Source: JAHBNG01 sp039028975
Lineage (GTDB): Bacteria; Chloroflexota; Anaerolineae; Caldilineales; Caldilineaceae
Reading direction: 5' to 3'
NCBI GenBank assembly: GCA_039028975.1
Contig: JBCCHB010000062.1
Location: 24,964 to 88,963 of the forward strand
Length of the DNA: 64,000 nucleotides
Below are positions 50,401 to 58,786 of the stretch, in pieces. Made by a program: the position numbers and the translations under genes. The notes below the pieces were generated by a model. That model saw only the letters and a list, made by a program, of their open reading frames with translations, was not told the DNA's origin and searched no databases. Every line of letters starts with the position of its first letter. Position 1 is the stretch's first letter.

Positions 50401-52985
50401 TCTTGCCCGTCACGTCTACCCACACGTTTGTCGCGTCAGATATGCTCGATCCATTGCCAGAATCCTTACCGTTTGTGCTCTACCATACGAGTGCGAAACC
50501 GACCGAAAGTGGTTTGGCCATGCAAGAGGTCGAGAGGGGCGGTGTACAGACATTAATAATCTCTGCCGACAATCCATTATTGCTCTTCAACCTGGATCTT
50601 TCACTAGAATGGGATGCTCGTAACGATGGTCTCTTTATGCAGGAATTGGACAACGCCTTGAAACGAGCATCTGAGGTGCTCTACGACGCGACCAACGGTC
50701 AAGCGGCATTGGGCGAAATAACGGTCCATCAGGCCAAAGAGAAGTGGATGGGTGCTGATATAGTTCTCTATGCGCGCAACGATATGCGTCCACGGGCCAA
50801 TACAGGTGGTGTTGTCATTACAGAAACACAAGATATCTTTTTGACGAGTGTAGGGATTACGGAGACGAAACCCAATGCTTACTTGCCCGGCCACATTCGC
50901 ATGGGACCCAACTGGGATCCCTTTGGTCAGAGTCAGGCTGAGCTGACCCAAGATTGGTGGCGGACGTTAACTCATGAGCTAGCTCACTATCTCTTCTTTT
51001 TGCCCGATAATTACCTGGGAGTGAAAGAGAATAGCATTGCCCAGATCGACTGCAAAGGCAGCTTTATGACCAATGCCTATGATGCTGGGTATGGCGAGTT
51101 CCTGCATCCTGAACAATGGCATGAGGAGCCAGTCTGCCTGCAATCGGTGGCCCATACCACAACCGGACGTTCTGACTGGGAGACAATCAGCAAGTTCTAT
51201 CCAGATTTAGTTGCCCCCTCCAATTTTTTCGCTGGCCCCACTTCGCTCCCGTTGGCTGTGACAAAGCTGGTGACGAGCACCGAGTCCAGCATCGATGCCG
51301 CCACCACCTTGCCAATGCGCAACTTCGACCTGCGCAATGCATCTGGCGAAATTACCTCTTTCAGCCAAGCACGGGCTTATCTGTACAAGACCAGAAAGAC
51401 AGTTGATCCGCAAGATGATGCCGTGATTGCTCTCGGCTCAACGGGGCTGAGCAGCGATCGCATCAAAGTCCGTGGTGCCGAAGCGGGTGACCGCCTCTGT
51501 GTCTTGGCCAACAGTGAGGGGAAGGCACAAACAGGCTGTATCGAACTGCGTGCCACAAGCACTGCAATTCAGCTCAACCCTATTTCCGGCTGGCAACCTG
51601 ATATCGTGGTGAGCGCACGTACGACACGAACGCTTTTCATCAGCGTGACGCAAGAAGTCGATCCAGGGGGGAAGCTCTTCGTTCAGCTCTTTCCAGCCTA
51701 TGGCTCTCCTATCTCTTCAATCCAAGATGTGATTGCGCCAGTTGCTGAACTGGTTCAGGTGGGTAGCAGTAACGTGTACACCCAACAAATGTCGCTGGAG
51801 GAACCAGCCTTCGAAGGCTTTGTACGCGTATGGGCATCCGATGCTCGGACAACCGTCAACACCAAGTTGGGCGAACCTGCAAAAGAAGCCGTCAGCCAAT
51901 TCTTCTTATCCACAGGATGGGGAGGCAATGGCCCTGGCTTTAGCTGTGCGGGCAATCTGCGGCCCTGGTTTGCAAGTCACCGTGCAGCAGAGGCACCGAT
52001 TGCATCTGGCGATGGGCGTGTGACCCTCTTCAATGTGGAAAACGTCATCGAGGGTCCAGGAGTGGCTTCTCTTCAGGCACTGGCAACTATCCCTGGTCTG
52101 AAACCGTGGCAAACCCAAGTTGGCTTGGCCTATCGCCTCGTGAGCAAAGAGCACATCACAGCCACGCGCGAGATTGCCTTTCAATATCTTCAACGTGATG
52201 TGCCTGTGGGCTTTGAAGAGACTTTGCGCATCTACTATAGCGCAGATGAAGGGGAGACATGGCGCGCGCTATCTACCAATGGCCCTGACGTGGTTGGAAA
52301 TCTCATCAATATCCAGATGCCAGTTCCGGCAGATGGTATCTATTCCCTCATTGCGGCGGTCGATATCCCGCTTACTCGCTCTGGACTGAACCTGTTTGGC
52401 TATCCGATTCCACAAACGCAACCCATTACGCAGGCCTTACAATCACTTGAGGGTGAGTATAGCTTTGTCATGGGGCAAAATGTGACAGAGCCAGACGGAT
52501 CTTGGCTCATTCACATTCCAGATGCGCCAGAGTCTGTGAACAGCCTGAAGACTTTAGAGTACGGTCAAGGCTATTTCATTCAGACGACGAAGCCAATAAC
52601 CCTGCAACTTGATGTCACGCCTGCTGCTCCGGCTACATTCTCACCAACGAACGAGCCGGCCCCCTCTTCCATCTACTTTGGCGAACCACCCGCTATCTAC
52701 TTTGGTCTTCTCCCTCTATCATTCAGCCTATACCCTGAGGCCCAAATAGCGCTGACCGCAACCATCGATGGCGTTATCTGTGGACAAGGTCAGGTGATCG
52801 TGGATACCCCTGATGAAGCGCCTTTCTTTATCGTTCAAGTGGCTGCTGAGCGGGCAGAGACTGTTGGATGTGGTCGTCCAGGGAGCGAAATTCAGTTTTA
52901 TCTTGATGGTGTGCTCTTGCCAAATACAGCATCCTGGGATAATACGCAAGCGCATCGGATCGACATGCATGGTTTGCCTGATTAG
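47424..52985 (+). CDS. Secreted FG-GAP/VCBS repeat protein with zinc-metalloprotease-like HExxH domain
   Basis: 1853 residues from ATG 47424 (AAAAGGAG upstream). A long N-region precedes a signal core (LTLCLVAGLVFLGLW, about 53-67) and TYAQ. Residues about 85-780 hold 14 repeats of the type SVAWGDMDGDGDLDLAVGN, then NQLYVNNGQGNF, each about 45-52 residues. These are the calcium-binding DxDGDGxxDL loops of FG-GAP/VCBS beta-propellers, and 14 would make two seven-bladed propellers. A beta-rich region follows. Then His1184-Glu-x-x-His1188 in LTHELAHYLFFLPDNY is a zincin signature with a possible third ligand in PDNY or further on. The C-terminal 600 residues look like Ig-like and carbohydrate-binding-type beta domains. 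Probably exported; protease or adhesin function is inference. Two repeats share an identical ~30-bp stretch (near 47950 and 48268), a sign of recent duplication. Confidence 0.82.
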   Translation: MNVRTHVQPKPVRRSLHRSIIFSYTLALFGQLTHTRPTQNLWEHNCQFAFRLTLCLVAGLVFLGLWPTHTYAQGVLDQVGWVSPETKNTRSVAWGDMDGDGDLDLAVGNFEQVNQLYVNNGQGNFTARNLGIDKRKTNSVAWGDMDGDGDLDLAVGNLGEVNQLYINHGQGNFEVDNVKLGIEEKNHTRSVAWGDMDGDGDLDLAVGNSGSNELNQLYENNGRGTFTLTAPFTDPMRTWSVAWGDMDGDGDLDLAVGNGGDGNGNNLVNQLYINHGQGNFEVDNVKLGIEEKRFSQSVAWGDMDGDGDLDLVVGNGGNGKGNPPVNQLYENDGHGTFTLTVPFTDTTRTRSVAWGDMDGDGDLDLAVGNSGVNQLYENDGHGNFATPPVNLGTSISTWSMAWGDMDGDGDLDLAVGNDGQENQIYVNTGQDNFAPPVELGTEADWSLNMAWGDMDGDGDLDLVGGNNSQENQLYVNDGTGSFTPEVPLTGTGTIRRVALGDMDSDGDLDLAVGNFGQVNQVYLNDGRGQLITPTLDLRDVVTTTRSMAWGDVDGDGDLDLAVGNDGQNNQIYVNDGRGTFTVTVAFTGTKNTWSVAWGDMDSDGDLDLAVGNFRDSRANPQANQLYVNDGQGNFTVKELGPELRRTLSVAWGDVDGDGDLDLAVGNSGQLNQLYVNDGQGNFTAKTLGTEIQITTSVAWGDVDGDGDLDLAVGNFGLNQLYINDGQGNFAAKTLGTDIRKTYSVAWGDMDRDGDLDLAVGNSEGGNRLYVNEGQGGLAPANNLSTITPAHPYTSIANFYGQPRILTKQNIPLTYTLFDPEGDSVGSIGAEYSLNGGGQWFPAKATPGTVTTHLATGAYPTATITNTHVYTWNTFASGFFGQSDNVVFRLVAYPHPKQSDSTGAYNYTNSAPGPIQRPYASATTFPFRVRGTQVQVLDESGKPVEGALVYRLQDSHFAGAQPISDGKGVPYRTDAQGFLQGRGTLAEGDQLVALLPVTSTHTFVASDMLDPLPESLPFVLYHTSAKPTESGLAMQEVERGGVQTLIISADNPLLLFNLDLSLEWDARNDGLFMQELDNALKRASEVLYDATNGQAALGEITVHQAKEKWMGADIVLYARNDMRPRANTGGVVITETQDIFLTSVGITETKPNAYLPGHIRMGPNWDPFGQSQAELTQDWWRTLTHELAHYLFFLPDNYLGVKENSIAQIDCKGSFMTNAYDAGYGEFLHPEQWHEEPVCLQSVAHTTTGRSDWETISKFYPDLVAPSNFFAGPTSLPLAVTKLVTSTESSIDAATTLPMRNFDLRNASGEITSFSQARAYLYKTRKTVDPQDDAVIALGSTGLSSDRIKVRGAEAGDRLCVLANSEGKAQTGCIELRATSTAIQLNPISGWQPDIVVSARTTRTLFISVTQEVDPGGKLFVQLFPAYGSPISSIQDVIAPVAELVQVGSSNVYTQQMSLEEPAFEGFVRVWASDARTTVNTKLGEPAKEAVSQFFLSTGWGGNGPGFSCAGNLRPWFASHRAAEAPIASGDGRVTLFNVENVIEGPGVASLQALATIPGLKPWQTQVGLAYRLVSKEHITATREIAFQYLQRDVPVGFEETLRIYYSADEGETWRALSTNGPDVVGNLINIQMPVPADGIYSLIAAVDIPLTRSGLNLFGYPIPQTQPITQALQSLEGEYSFVMGQNVTEPDGSWLIHIPDAPESVNSLKTLEYGQGYFIQTTKPITLQLDVTPAAPATFSPTNEPAPSSIYFGEPPAIYFGLLPLSFSLYPEAQIALTATIDGVICGQGQVIVDTPDEAPFFIVQVAAERAETVGCGRPGSEIQFYLDGVLLPNTASWDNTQAHRIDMHGLPD

Positions 52986-53038
52986 TTTCTGCTGATATCT
53001 GACAATCGTGGAATTCATGAGCTTTTGCATAAACGCTC

Positions 53039-56000
53039 TCAAAGAATTGAAACGGCCTGTTCCGTTTTCCAGAGCGCAAGCAACTCCCGGTTGAATGAAA
53101 CATTCCCAAGGTAGCTTTGTCGTAGCTGCTCATCTTCGATCTTGGTTGCTCGCTCTTGCAAAAGCTCAATGCCTTGATGCAGTACAAGCTCAGCTTGTGC
53201 TGCATGATTGGGCTTCAGATGAGTGACAGCTTGCAAGATTTGATAACAGGTCAAATAGACTTGAATCGGATATTCAATGCCATCGATTCCGCGAGACTTC
53301 AAATGCTGTAGAATTTGCTCGACGTGGACAACTGCTTGGTCTAAATCCGTTCTTGCAAGCGCAACACGAGCAAGACCGGCAAGATTATCCATTGATAGAC
53401 CAGGTTGCTCTAGATCGATTCGTATCGTCAACGCCCGATCATATGCGATTCGTGCAGCCTCCAAATCACCTAATTCGGTCAGTGCATCACCCCAATAGGT
53501 CAGGCAAAAGCCTTCATTGCGTCGATTGCCTATCTCTTGGTGGATCAGGAGTGCTTGCTCTGCATAGGATTTGGCGGCGTCAAAGTCACCTTGGGCGCAA
53601 GAGACTGCACTAAGTCCTTCAAGACCCCACGCTTCGCCTTCACGATTACCTAAGTCCAAACTGGTTTTCCGAGTGTCTTCGTAGTATCGATAAGCAGATT
53701 CAAACTCCCCAAGATCTAGGCTTTCGTTTCCCAGGTACTTGTAAAAGTATCGTGTAGCTGGTATCCAGCCGATGTGTTGGCAAAGTGCTAACGCCTGCTT
53801 ATGATTGCGTTGAGCCGCCATGTAATCCCCTTGTTCATAGTGGATCTCACCGAGATTGGCAAGGCAGTTTACCTCACCGCGAGCGGAGTCAATCTCTTGG
53901 TAGATTGCCCGGGCAATCTGGTAAAGCTTTAGGGCCTCGGAATAATTTGCTTGATAGATATGAATGACACCGATGTCACATAAGCAACGTGCTTCAAACT
54001 CATGATTTTCAATTGCTCTGACGAGCTGAAGTGCCTGCTCCAACTGAACACGAGCTTCTGCAAAGTCACCGATTTCACGCAATGCGCGTCCCCATAAATG
54101 ATAGCTTCTCGCTTCGTATAGCTTTTCCTCCAAATCAAGTGCATGAGAAGCTGCACGCTGTGCGTTTTCGATGACCGCGGAATTGTTGCTATCAATGCGG
54201 GCATAATCTGCCCATTGCAAAAAAGCCTCTGCCCTTTTGGCATTGTCATCTAGCTGTGCCGCCAACGTGGATAGAGTCTGCAAATCAGTGGACTGTGCCT
54301 CACGCTTTCCCAGCCAAAAATAGGCACTTTGCCGCGCTAGATGGAGCTGATAGCGGAATTCTCTGTTTGATTCTGGCGTAAGTGAGAGTGCTTTGGAAAT
54401 ATAACGGGTGGCATCTTCGTTGGCATATTGTTCTGTTGCATGTTCACCAGCCAAACTGTACCAGCTTGCTGCCCTCTCTTCCGCCTTTGCGTGCTCAAAA
54501 TGATAGGCTAATCGGGCATATTGGGGGGGCAATGCATCCCTATAAACGGCTTCAACAGCTTGACCAGCCTGCTCGTGCAACTTTCGCAATCGGGACCGTA
54601 ACTGCATATCATAAGCCGCATCCCGCAGTAGGGCGTGATCAAAGAGGTGACGCTCGCCATTTTCAATCGGCTGCCATATGCGTGCCTGGTGAGCTCGACG
54701 GACATTGTCGAACAGATTGGACTCACCTTGTCGCATGTGGACTAGGACGGCTGTCTCAAACTCGTTCCCTAAAACAGACGCAGTCTGAACAATCTTTTTG
54801 ACGTCTGGCTCCAGCCGATCCAAACGCGAGATGAGAACGCCACTGATGGAACTAGGCACGTTAATCGCATCTGGCTCGGTTAGCTTGTAGAAACGGTTCC
54901 CAACCTGTAAATCACCCGCCTGTTGGCCATCTATGGATAATGCATCCCGCTCCAATAGGTCAAGGGCAAGCTGCTCCGCAAAGAAGGGGTTGCCAGCGGA
55001 TTTTCCATATAGAAAATCGACGAGTTCATCGCTTAGCTTGCCTTGCAGGACCTGTTGAACCAACTGTTCGACACCAGTTCGGCTAAGATAGCCCAACTCG
55101 AAACCTTCTGTCGAATCGTTGGCCGTAACGAATGGGAGCGATTGTCCCTCTTCAAGAGGACGGCTGGTGCCAAGGATAGCCATCGGCTGGTCACCCAAGC
55201 CCGGAATGAGGTTTTGCACGGCCTGAAGGGAATCGTCGTCGAACCAGTGCAGATCTTCTAGATGCAAGATAAACGGCTGGACCAGGGCCTGGGCAGCAAA
55301 ATAGGATTTGATGGCCGAAAGCGTATTCTCAAATCGCAATTGAGGTTCGACTTGTGCATAGAGAGAGTCAGCCCAATGGACATCGACCAGTGCCGCAAGA
55401 AAAGAGCTGGTGCGCTCCAATTCTTCAATAAGCGCCATGCCATGGGCACCCCTGTTGGCCAATTCTTCAATGAGAATATCTAAACTCAGCTCAAACACTT
55501 GGCGATTGTACTGATTGTCCTTGGTAAAGACCTGGCCCGATTGGGTCTGGAAAAATCGCCGAAGCCCCTCGCGAAATGGACTAAATGAGTGTTGATGAGT
55601 CGCATCGCCGGCAGCTTTCAACCATTGGTAAGAACGGCGTTGGTCATCATTTCGTCCAGGCAAGCTTGGCTGGGCAGAGGGACCTGTCAGGTTTCCAAAA
55701 CCTGTCAGGTCTGTTCGGGCGAATCCGTGACCAGAGCCGAATGATCGATCCAGGTCAAGCTGGTTGCGCCACTCCGTTACCAGCCGACTTTTACCGATGC
55801 CCCCTTCTCCTTGGATGATGAAAACGCCAGGTGAGTGACCTTCAAATATTGGCGTAATCCAGGCATTTAAGCGGGTGACTTCTTGCTCTCTACCGACAAG
55901 CGCTGAGGAGAATAACCCCACTTCGGTAGATTCTGAGTGAGAACGCAACAGACGATAGACAGGCTGAGGTGCATGGCGACCCTTCAATTTGAGTTCGCCA

Positions 56001-57157
56001 AGGGCATCAAAGATGTATCGGCTTCGTAGTGAACGGTGGATGGCCTTGCTGGCCCAGATTTCATCCCACGGGGCCTTCAAAAAGAGGCGACAGGCTAGAA
56101 TGACTACGTTGCCAGCCACGCCATACTCATTGAACTCATCTCCACCGCGAATTCCTGCCCAAACCGTGCCATAGTCTAGCCCTGCTCGCCACTGAATGGA
56201 CCATGTCTGTTCCCGTAGCGCCAATAGAAATTGGACAGCCCGCTCGACATCATTTTCATGGGAAATTGGCGCGCCAAAGAGAAGGAGTAGATAGCCACCC
56301 ATATCGCCAAAGTCGAGTTGGTTGACGATGCCTCCGTACTGATCGACGAGACGCATCACTTCTGCTAGAAAGGCGTGCATCTGCTCAACCGCATCGGGTT
56401 CCTGGAAGGAGAGAAAGAGGGTACAGACATCGCGAAATTCGGCGGGTGCAGTCAGATTTTGAATCGCAGGATGAATGAACGAACTCGCAGATTGCGGATG
56501 GTTATCAGATTGCTTCTCGTGCTTCTCCGGCTGGTGATATTCATCAAGGGATGACCAATCGATGAGTGATCTCCCGGGCAGAATGGCCAAAAATTGCTCA
56601 TCAGTAAAGATCTCTCCATCCTCTGCCTGATGCTCAGCTTGAGCACAGCCATCAACGGCCGGACCGCGAAAGTAGAAAGCGTGTCGTTTATCCTCACCAG
56701 GAATCCCCCACTGCACCTGACCAAAGGAGAGTCCTGCTGTAGCACTGATGGGAAAATCTCCATAAGGCGTCTGCACCTTATGGCCATCGCCATGTAGCCA
56801 CTGTTGTATCGCCTGGCCAGCCGCTTGGGCCCTTCGCGCAGCATTCATGGCAGCATCCGCAGCAGCAACGTTTGGCTCCTCTTGAACAATAAAAATTGAC
56901 GTAAAGCCATCCCCAGCAAAGAGGGGAATCAATCCACCCCGTTTGTAAACCTCTGCTACCAGGGGGGTAAAGATGGTGCGAAGTGCATTGGCCAGCGCTT
57001 CCGCCCCATCCTTCTGGTGCTGCATCAGCGCTGCCGTTAATGGAGTAAAGCCAGAGAGATCCACAAAGAGGGTGGCCGCTTGGAAAATGCCGCGGTCCAC
57101 GCCTTGCTCATATTGATCCAGAATGAAGTGAGGAACCAGGTTCTTAATGACAGGCAT
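53039..57157 (-). CDS. Two-cyclase-domain AAA-TPR signalling protein (sAC-like architecture)
   Basis: 1372 residues. The first cyclase homology domain (about 15-200) keeps the metal aspartates (FVDLSGFT, AGDGFTSIF). The second (about 240-380) lacks them and, unlike the paralogue at 39794, also changes the catalytic Asn (VVILACRL in place of VVNLACRL), so adenylyl cyclase activity is doubtful. The ATPase Walker A is GEGGIGKSRLV near 449. The C-terminal 470 residues are TPR repeats (for example CDIGVIHIYQANYSEALKLYQIARAIY; CLANLGEIHYEQGDYMAAQRNHKQAL). A polar insert after the Walker A region carries an internal GFARTDLTGFGNLTG stretch. The FG-GAP gene ends 54 bp beyond its stop, on the opposite strand. 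A large cytosolic sensor/scaffold is the safest description. Confidence 0.82.
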   Translation of the reverse strand: MPVIKNLVPHFILDQYEQGVDRGIFQAATLFVDLSGFTPLTAALMQHQKDGAEALANALRTIFTPLVAEVYKRGGLIPLFAGDGFTSIFIVQEEPNVAAADAAMNAARRAQAAGQAIQQWLHGDGHKVQTPYGDFPISATAGLSFGQVQWGIPGEDKRHAFYFRGPAVDGCAQAEHQAEDGEIFTDEQFLAILPGRSLIDWSSLDEYHQPEKHEKQSDNHPQSASSFIHPAIQNLTAPAEFRDVCTLFLSFQEPDAVEQMHAFLAEVMRLVDQYGGIVNQLDFGDMGGYLLLLFGAPISHENDVERAVQFLLALREQTWSIQWRAGLDYGTVWAGIRGGDEFNEYGVAGNVVILACRLFLKAPWDEIWASKAIHRSLRSRYIFDALGELKLKGRHAPQPVYRLLRSHSESTEVGLFSSALVGREQEVTRLNAWITPIFEGHSPGVFIIQGEGGIGKSRLVTEWRNQLDLDRSFGSGHGFARTDLTGFGNLTGPSAQPSLPGRNDDQRRSYQWLKAAGDATHQHSFSPFREGLRRFFQTQSGQVFTKDNQYNRQVFELSLDILIEELANRGAHGMALIEELERTSSFLAALVDVHWADSLYAQVEPQLRFENTLSAIKSYFAAQALVQPFILHLEDLHWFDDDSLQAVQNLIPGLGDQPMAILGTSRPLEEGQSLPFVTANDSTEGFELGYLSRTGVEQLVQQVLQGKLSDELVDFLYGKSAGNPFFAEQLALDLLERDALSIDGQQAGDLQVGNRFYKLTEPDAINVPSSISGVLISRLDRLEPDVKKIVQTASVLGNEFETAVLVHMRQGESNLFDNVRRAHQARIWQPIENGERHLFDHALLRDAAYDMQLRSRLRKLHEQAGQAVEAVYRDALPPQYARLAYHFEHAKAEERAASWYSLAGEHATEQYANEDATRYISKALSLTPESNREFRYQLHLARQSAYFWLGKREAQSTDLQTLSTLAAQLDDNAKRAEAFLQWADYARIDSNNSAVIENAQRAASHALDLEEKLYEARSYHLWGRALREIGDFAEARVQLEQALQLVRAIENHEFEARCLCDIGVIHIYQANYSEALKLYQIARAIYQEIDSARGEVNCLANLGEIHYEQGDYMAAQRNHKQALALCQHIGWIPATRYFYKYLGNESLDLGEFESAYRYYEDTRKTSLDLGNREGEAWGLEGLSAVSCAQGDFDAAKSYAEQALLIHQEIGNRRNEGFCLTYWGDALTELGDLEAARIAYDRALTIRIDLEQPGLSMDNLAGLARVALARTDLDQAVVHVEQILQHLKSRGIDGIEYPIQVYLTCYQILQAVTHLKPNHAAQAELVLHQGIELLQERATKIEDEQLRQSYLGNVSFNRELLALWKTEQAVSIL

Positions 57158-57186
57158 TGGGCATCACGTCAAGAGCAATTAGAAAA

Positions 57187-57221
57187 CATCAGTCATCAGT
57201 CATCAGTCATCAGTCATCAGT
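57187..57221. repeat. Heptanucleotide microsatellite (CATCAGT)5
   Basis: Five perfect tandem copies of CATCAGT, followed by degenerate copies (GACCGGT, CATCGGT). It lies 30-64 bp upstream of the start of the cyclase/AAA/TPR gene (minus strand), so changes in copy number could alter its promoter spacing. Confidence 0.8.
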
Positions 57222-57291
57222 GACCGGTCATCGGTTTCAGAGCGCCGACTTACCGAATTCTGACCTGCTGAATACCATGTATGTTCCTTAG

Positions 57292-57873
57292 CTCTTCGAA
57301 ACCCTCTTTAACGAAGCAATCTACGCACGGTTCCGCAGCACCTTTGATCAGGCCCATTTGGATGGCCAAAGCGTCAGCATTCGGCTACATCTTCAGCATA
57401 CGCCCGAGCTGGCCATGTTGCCGTGGGAGTATCTCTACGATGAGTCTAACCAAAGTTTTCTTACTTTGTCAACTGCGACACCCATTACTCGTTTTGTATC
57501 GCTGCCCCAACCGGTGCCGCCGCTACAGATGGTCCAGCCTCTGCGAATCCTGGGTGTGGTTAGCAGCCCACAGGATATGGTACCGCTGGATGTCGTAACC
57601 GAGGTCATTCAGCCAACAGTCACAGATGCACCAACTAGAACGCCAATAGAGGCTCCAACGGGGATTCCAACAGTTACTGATGAGCCAACGCCAACGAATA
57701 CAAATTCACCCACGCCGACGGAAATGCCACCGGAGGGACCAACGAAGACACCGATACGCCTGAATAGTAGACCTAAGATATTCAAGAGGTTTCCGCCGAA
57801 CGCCACGCATCGTCGTCACCAGCAGCAGCGTTGCCGTGAGCATGGGTCAATTTCTCTAGATGATGGGAGATGA
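57292..57873 (+). pseudogene. Remnant of a CHAT-domain protein joined to a Pro/Thr-rich tail
   Basis: The frame is open after a TAG at 57289. LFETLFNEAIYARFRSTFD, then VSIRLHLQHTPELAMLPWEYLYD, FLTLSTATPITRFVSLPQP and LRILGVVSSPQDMVPLDV match the N-terminal part of CHAT (caspase-like peptidase) domains. The catalytic His and Cys segments that should follow are missing. The frame instead runs into a TP-repeat linker (PTVTDAPTRTPIEAPTG) and a basic tail ending at 57873. No start codon or ribosome site precedes the homologous part; the first ATG is at 57358, inside the domain. Best read as a decayed, rearranged gene fragment. Confidence 0.65.
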
Positions 57874-57914
57874 TTGCTGTGGTTAGGGTTTGGTTTGCCA
57901 CTGTGATTGGTCTC

Positions 57915-58002
57915 CTAAGGAATGAGCATTAAATAAGTTGGGCATGTCATCTCGAAGGATTGAGAGATCTTATGCACAAGTTATTTAATTCCGATTCCTA
58001 AG
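57915..58002. repeat. MITE-like element with AAGGAAT...ATTAAATAA inverted ends
   Basis: Left end CTAAGGAATGAGCATTAAAT and right end TTATTTAAT...ATTCCTAAG are inverted repeats of each other with a few mismatches, enclosing ATGTCATCTCGAAGGATTGA. This is the same family as 13610-13700. There is no ORF and no recognisable transposase. Confidence 0.7.
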
Positions 58003-58064
58003 TGAAGTCATGGAAGGCAGAAAGCTCAGCGGACAAAATGTCGTTGGGTACTGAGCGTCCTGCC

Positions 58065-58097
58065 AATTCGTTTGAATCGGTGTAATTCAAACGAATT
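58065..58097. repeat. Perfect 13-bp stem hairpin
   Basis: AATTCGTTTGAAT (58065-58077) and ATTCAAACGAATT (58085-58097) are exact reverse complements with a 7-nt loop. It lies in the 57874-58272 non-coding stretch, about 175 bp past the end of the NHNQT repeat gene (minus strand). It could act as a terminator or operator, but there is no T-run. Confidence 0.65.
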
Positions 58098-58161
58098 GAA
58101 TATCAACAGCTGATGACGGTTATACCATTTGCGGAATCAAAGACCATGAATCGTGGATATC

Positions 58162-58229
58162 GTAGCCCGTTCATTTTGGGCGGGATGTCTAGGTTGCCCA
58201 AGCACTCCCGCCCTGCAAGGACGGGCTAC
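58162..58229. repeat. Inverted repeat GTAGCCCGT...ACGGGCTAC
   Basis: GTAGCCCGTTCATTTTGGGC at the left is inverted against GCCCTGCAAGGACGGGCTAC at the right, with the outer 9 bp perfect. It is a member of the dispersed GGACGGGCTAC family also seen at 31780-32145 and near 63976. It lies just beyond the 3' end of the NHNQT repeat gene. Confidence 0.7.
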
Positions 58230-58272
58230 AATTTATGGCCTTAATTTATGGCCTTTGACCTGGCAGTTGGTA

Positions 58273-58749
58273 TTATTTCGTCATATAGCCCGAAGATTTC
58301 TTCAAAACCACTGTTTGGTTGTGGTTGGCTGATATTGCACGTTGGGCCGGACGGGTCTTGGTAACAACCATTTGGTTGTGGTTTAGTGAAAGTTTGCACT
58401 GTACTAAACGGGGCTTAAGTATTAAGGTTTGGTTGTGATTCATGCTGAGGGCCTGCTTAGTTGGACAAATCTTGGTTCCACTAGATTGATTGTGATTTAC
58501 TGTTAATGTACACTGGGTTGGCTGGGTCTTGGTTGAGATAGTTTGATTATGATTCATTCTGATCCCTCGTTGTACTGGGTGATTCTTAGCAAGAACGGTT
58601 TGATTATGGTTAGCCGATATGATTCGTTGTGGTGAAAGGGCCTGACCAATGGCGGTTTGATTATGATTGAGCCCAATTCCGCACTGAGTTGGATATGTCT
58701 GGCCCACGATAGTTTGGTTGTGATTCAAAGTTATCTTCTTGAACCGCAC
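58273..58749 (-). CDS. Tandem-repeat peptide, eight NHNQT units of 19 residues; family unknown
   Basis: 158 residues from GTG 58749, with AAGGAAAC 6-7 nt upstream. After MRFKKITL the protein is almost entirely a 19-residue repeat with consensus NHNQTxxxKxxPxQRxIxx: eight NHNQT-type motifs (one NHNQS, one NHNQM) at an exact 57-bp period with no indel. The motif uses different synonymous codons from copy to copy (AAT/AAC, CAT/CAC, ACT/ACC/ACA), which points to selection on the peptide, not only copying of DNA. It is strongly basic, has no signal peptide and no hydrophobic segment. I do not recognise the family. Possibilities are a repeat-core modified-peptide precursor, a nucleic-acid-binding or structural peptide, or a substrate for modification at the NQ[ST] sites. 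A shorter relative lies directly upstream. Confidence 0.65.
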   Translation of the reverse strand: MRFKKITLNHNQTIVGQTYPTQCGIGLNHNQTAIGQALSPQRIISANHNQTVLAKNHPVQRGIRMNHNQTISTKTQPTQCTLTVNHNQSSGTKICPTKQALSMNHNQTLILKPRLVQCKLSLNHNQMVVTKTRPAQRAISANHNQTVVLKKSSGYMTK

Positions 58750-58786
58750 TTAAAAGTTTCCTTGTGAATGGTTGAATGTATCTTAA

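Noticed and set aside
57609..57806. 65-residue VGVG-rich minus-strand ORF
   Set aside because: Antisense of the TP-rich linker.
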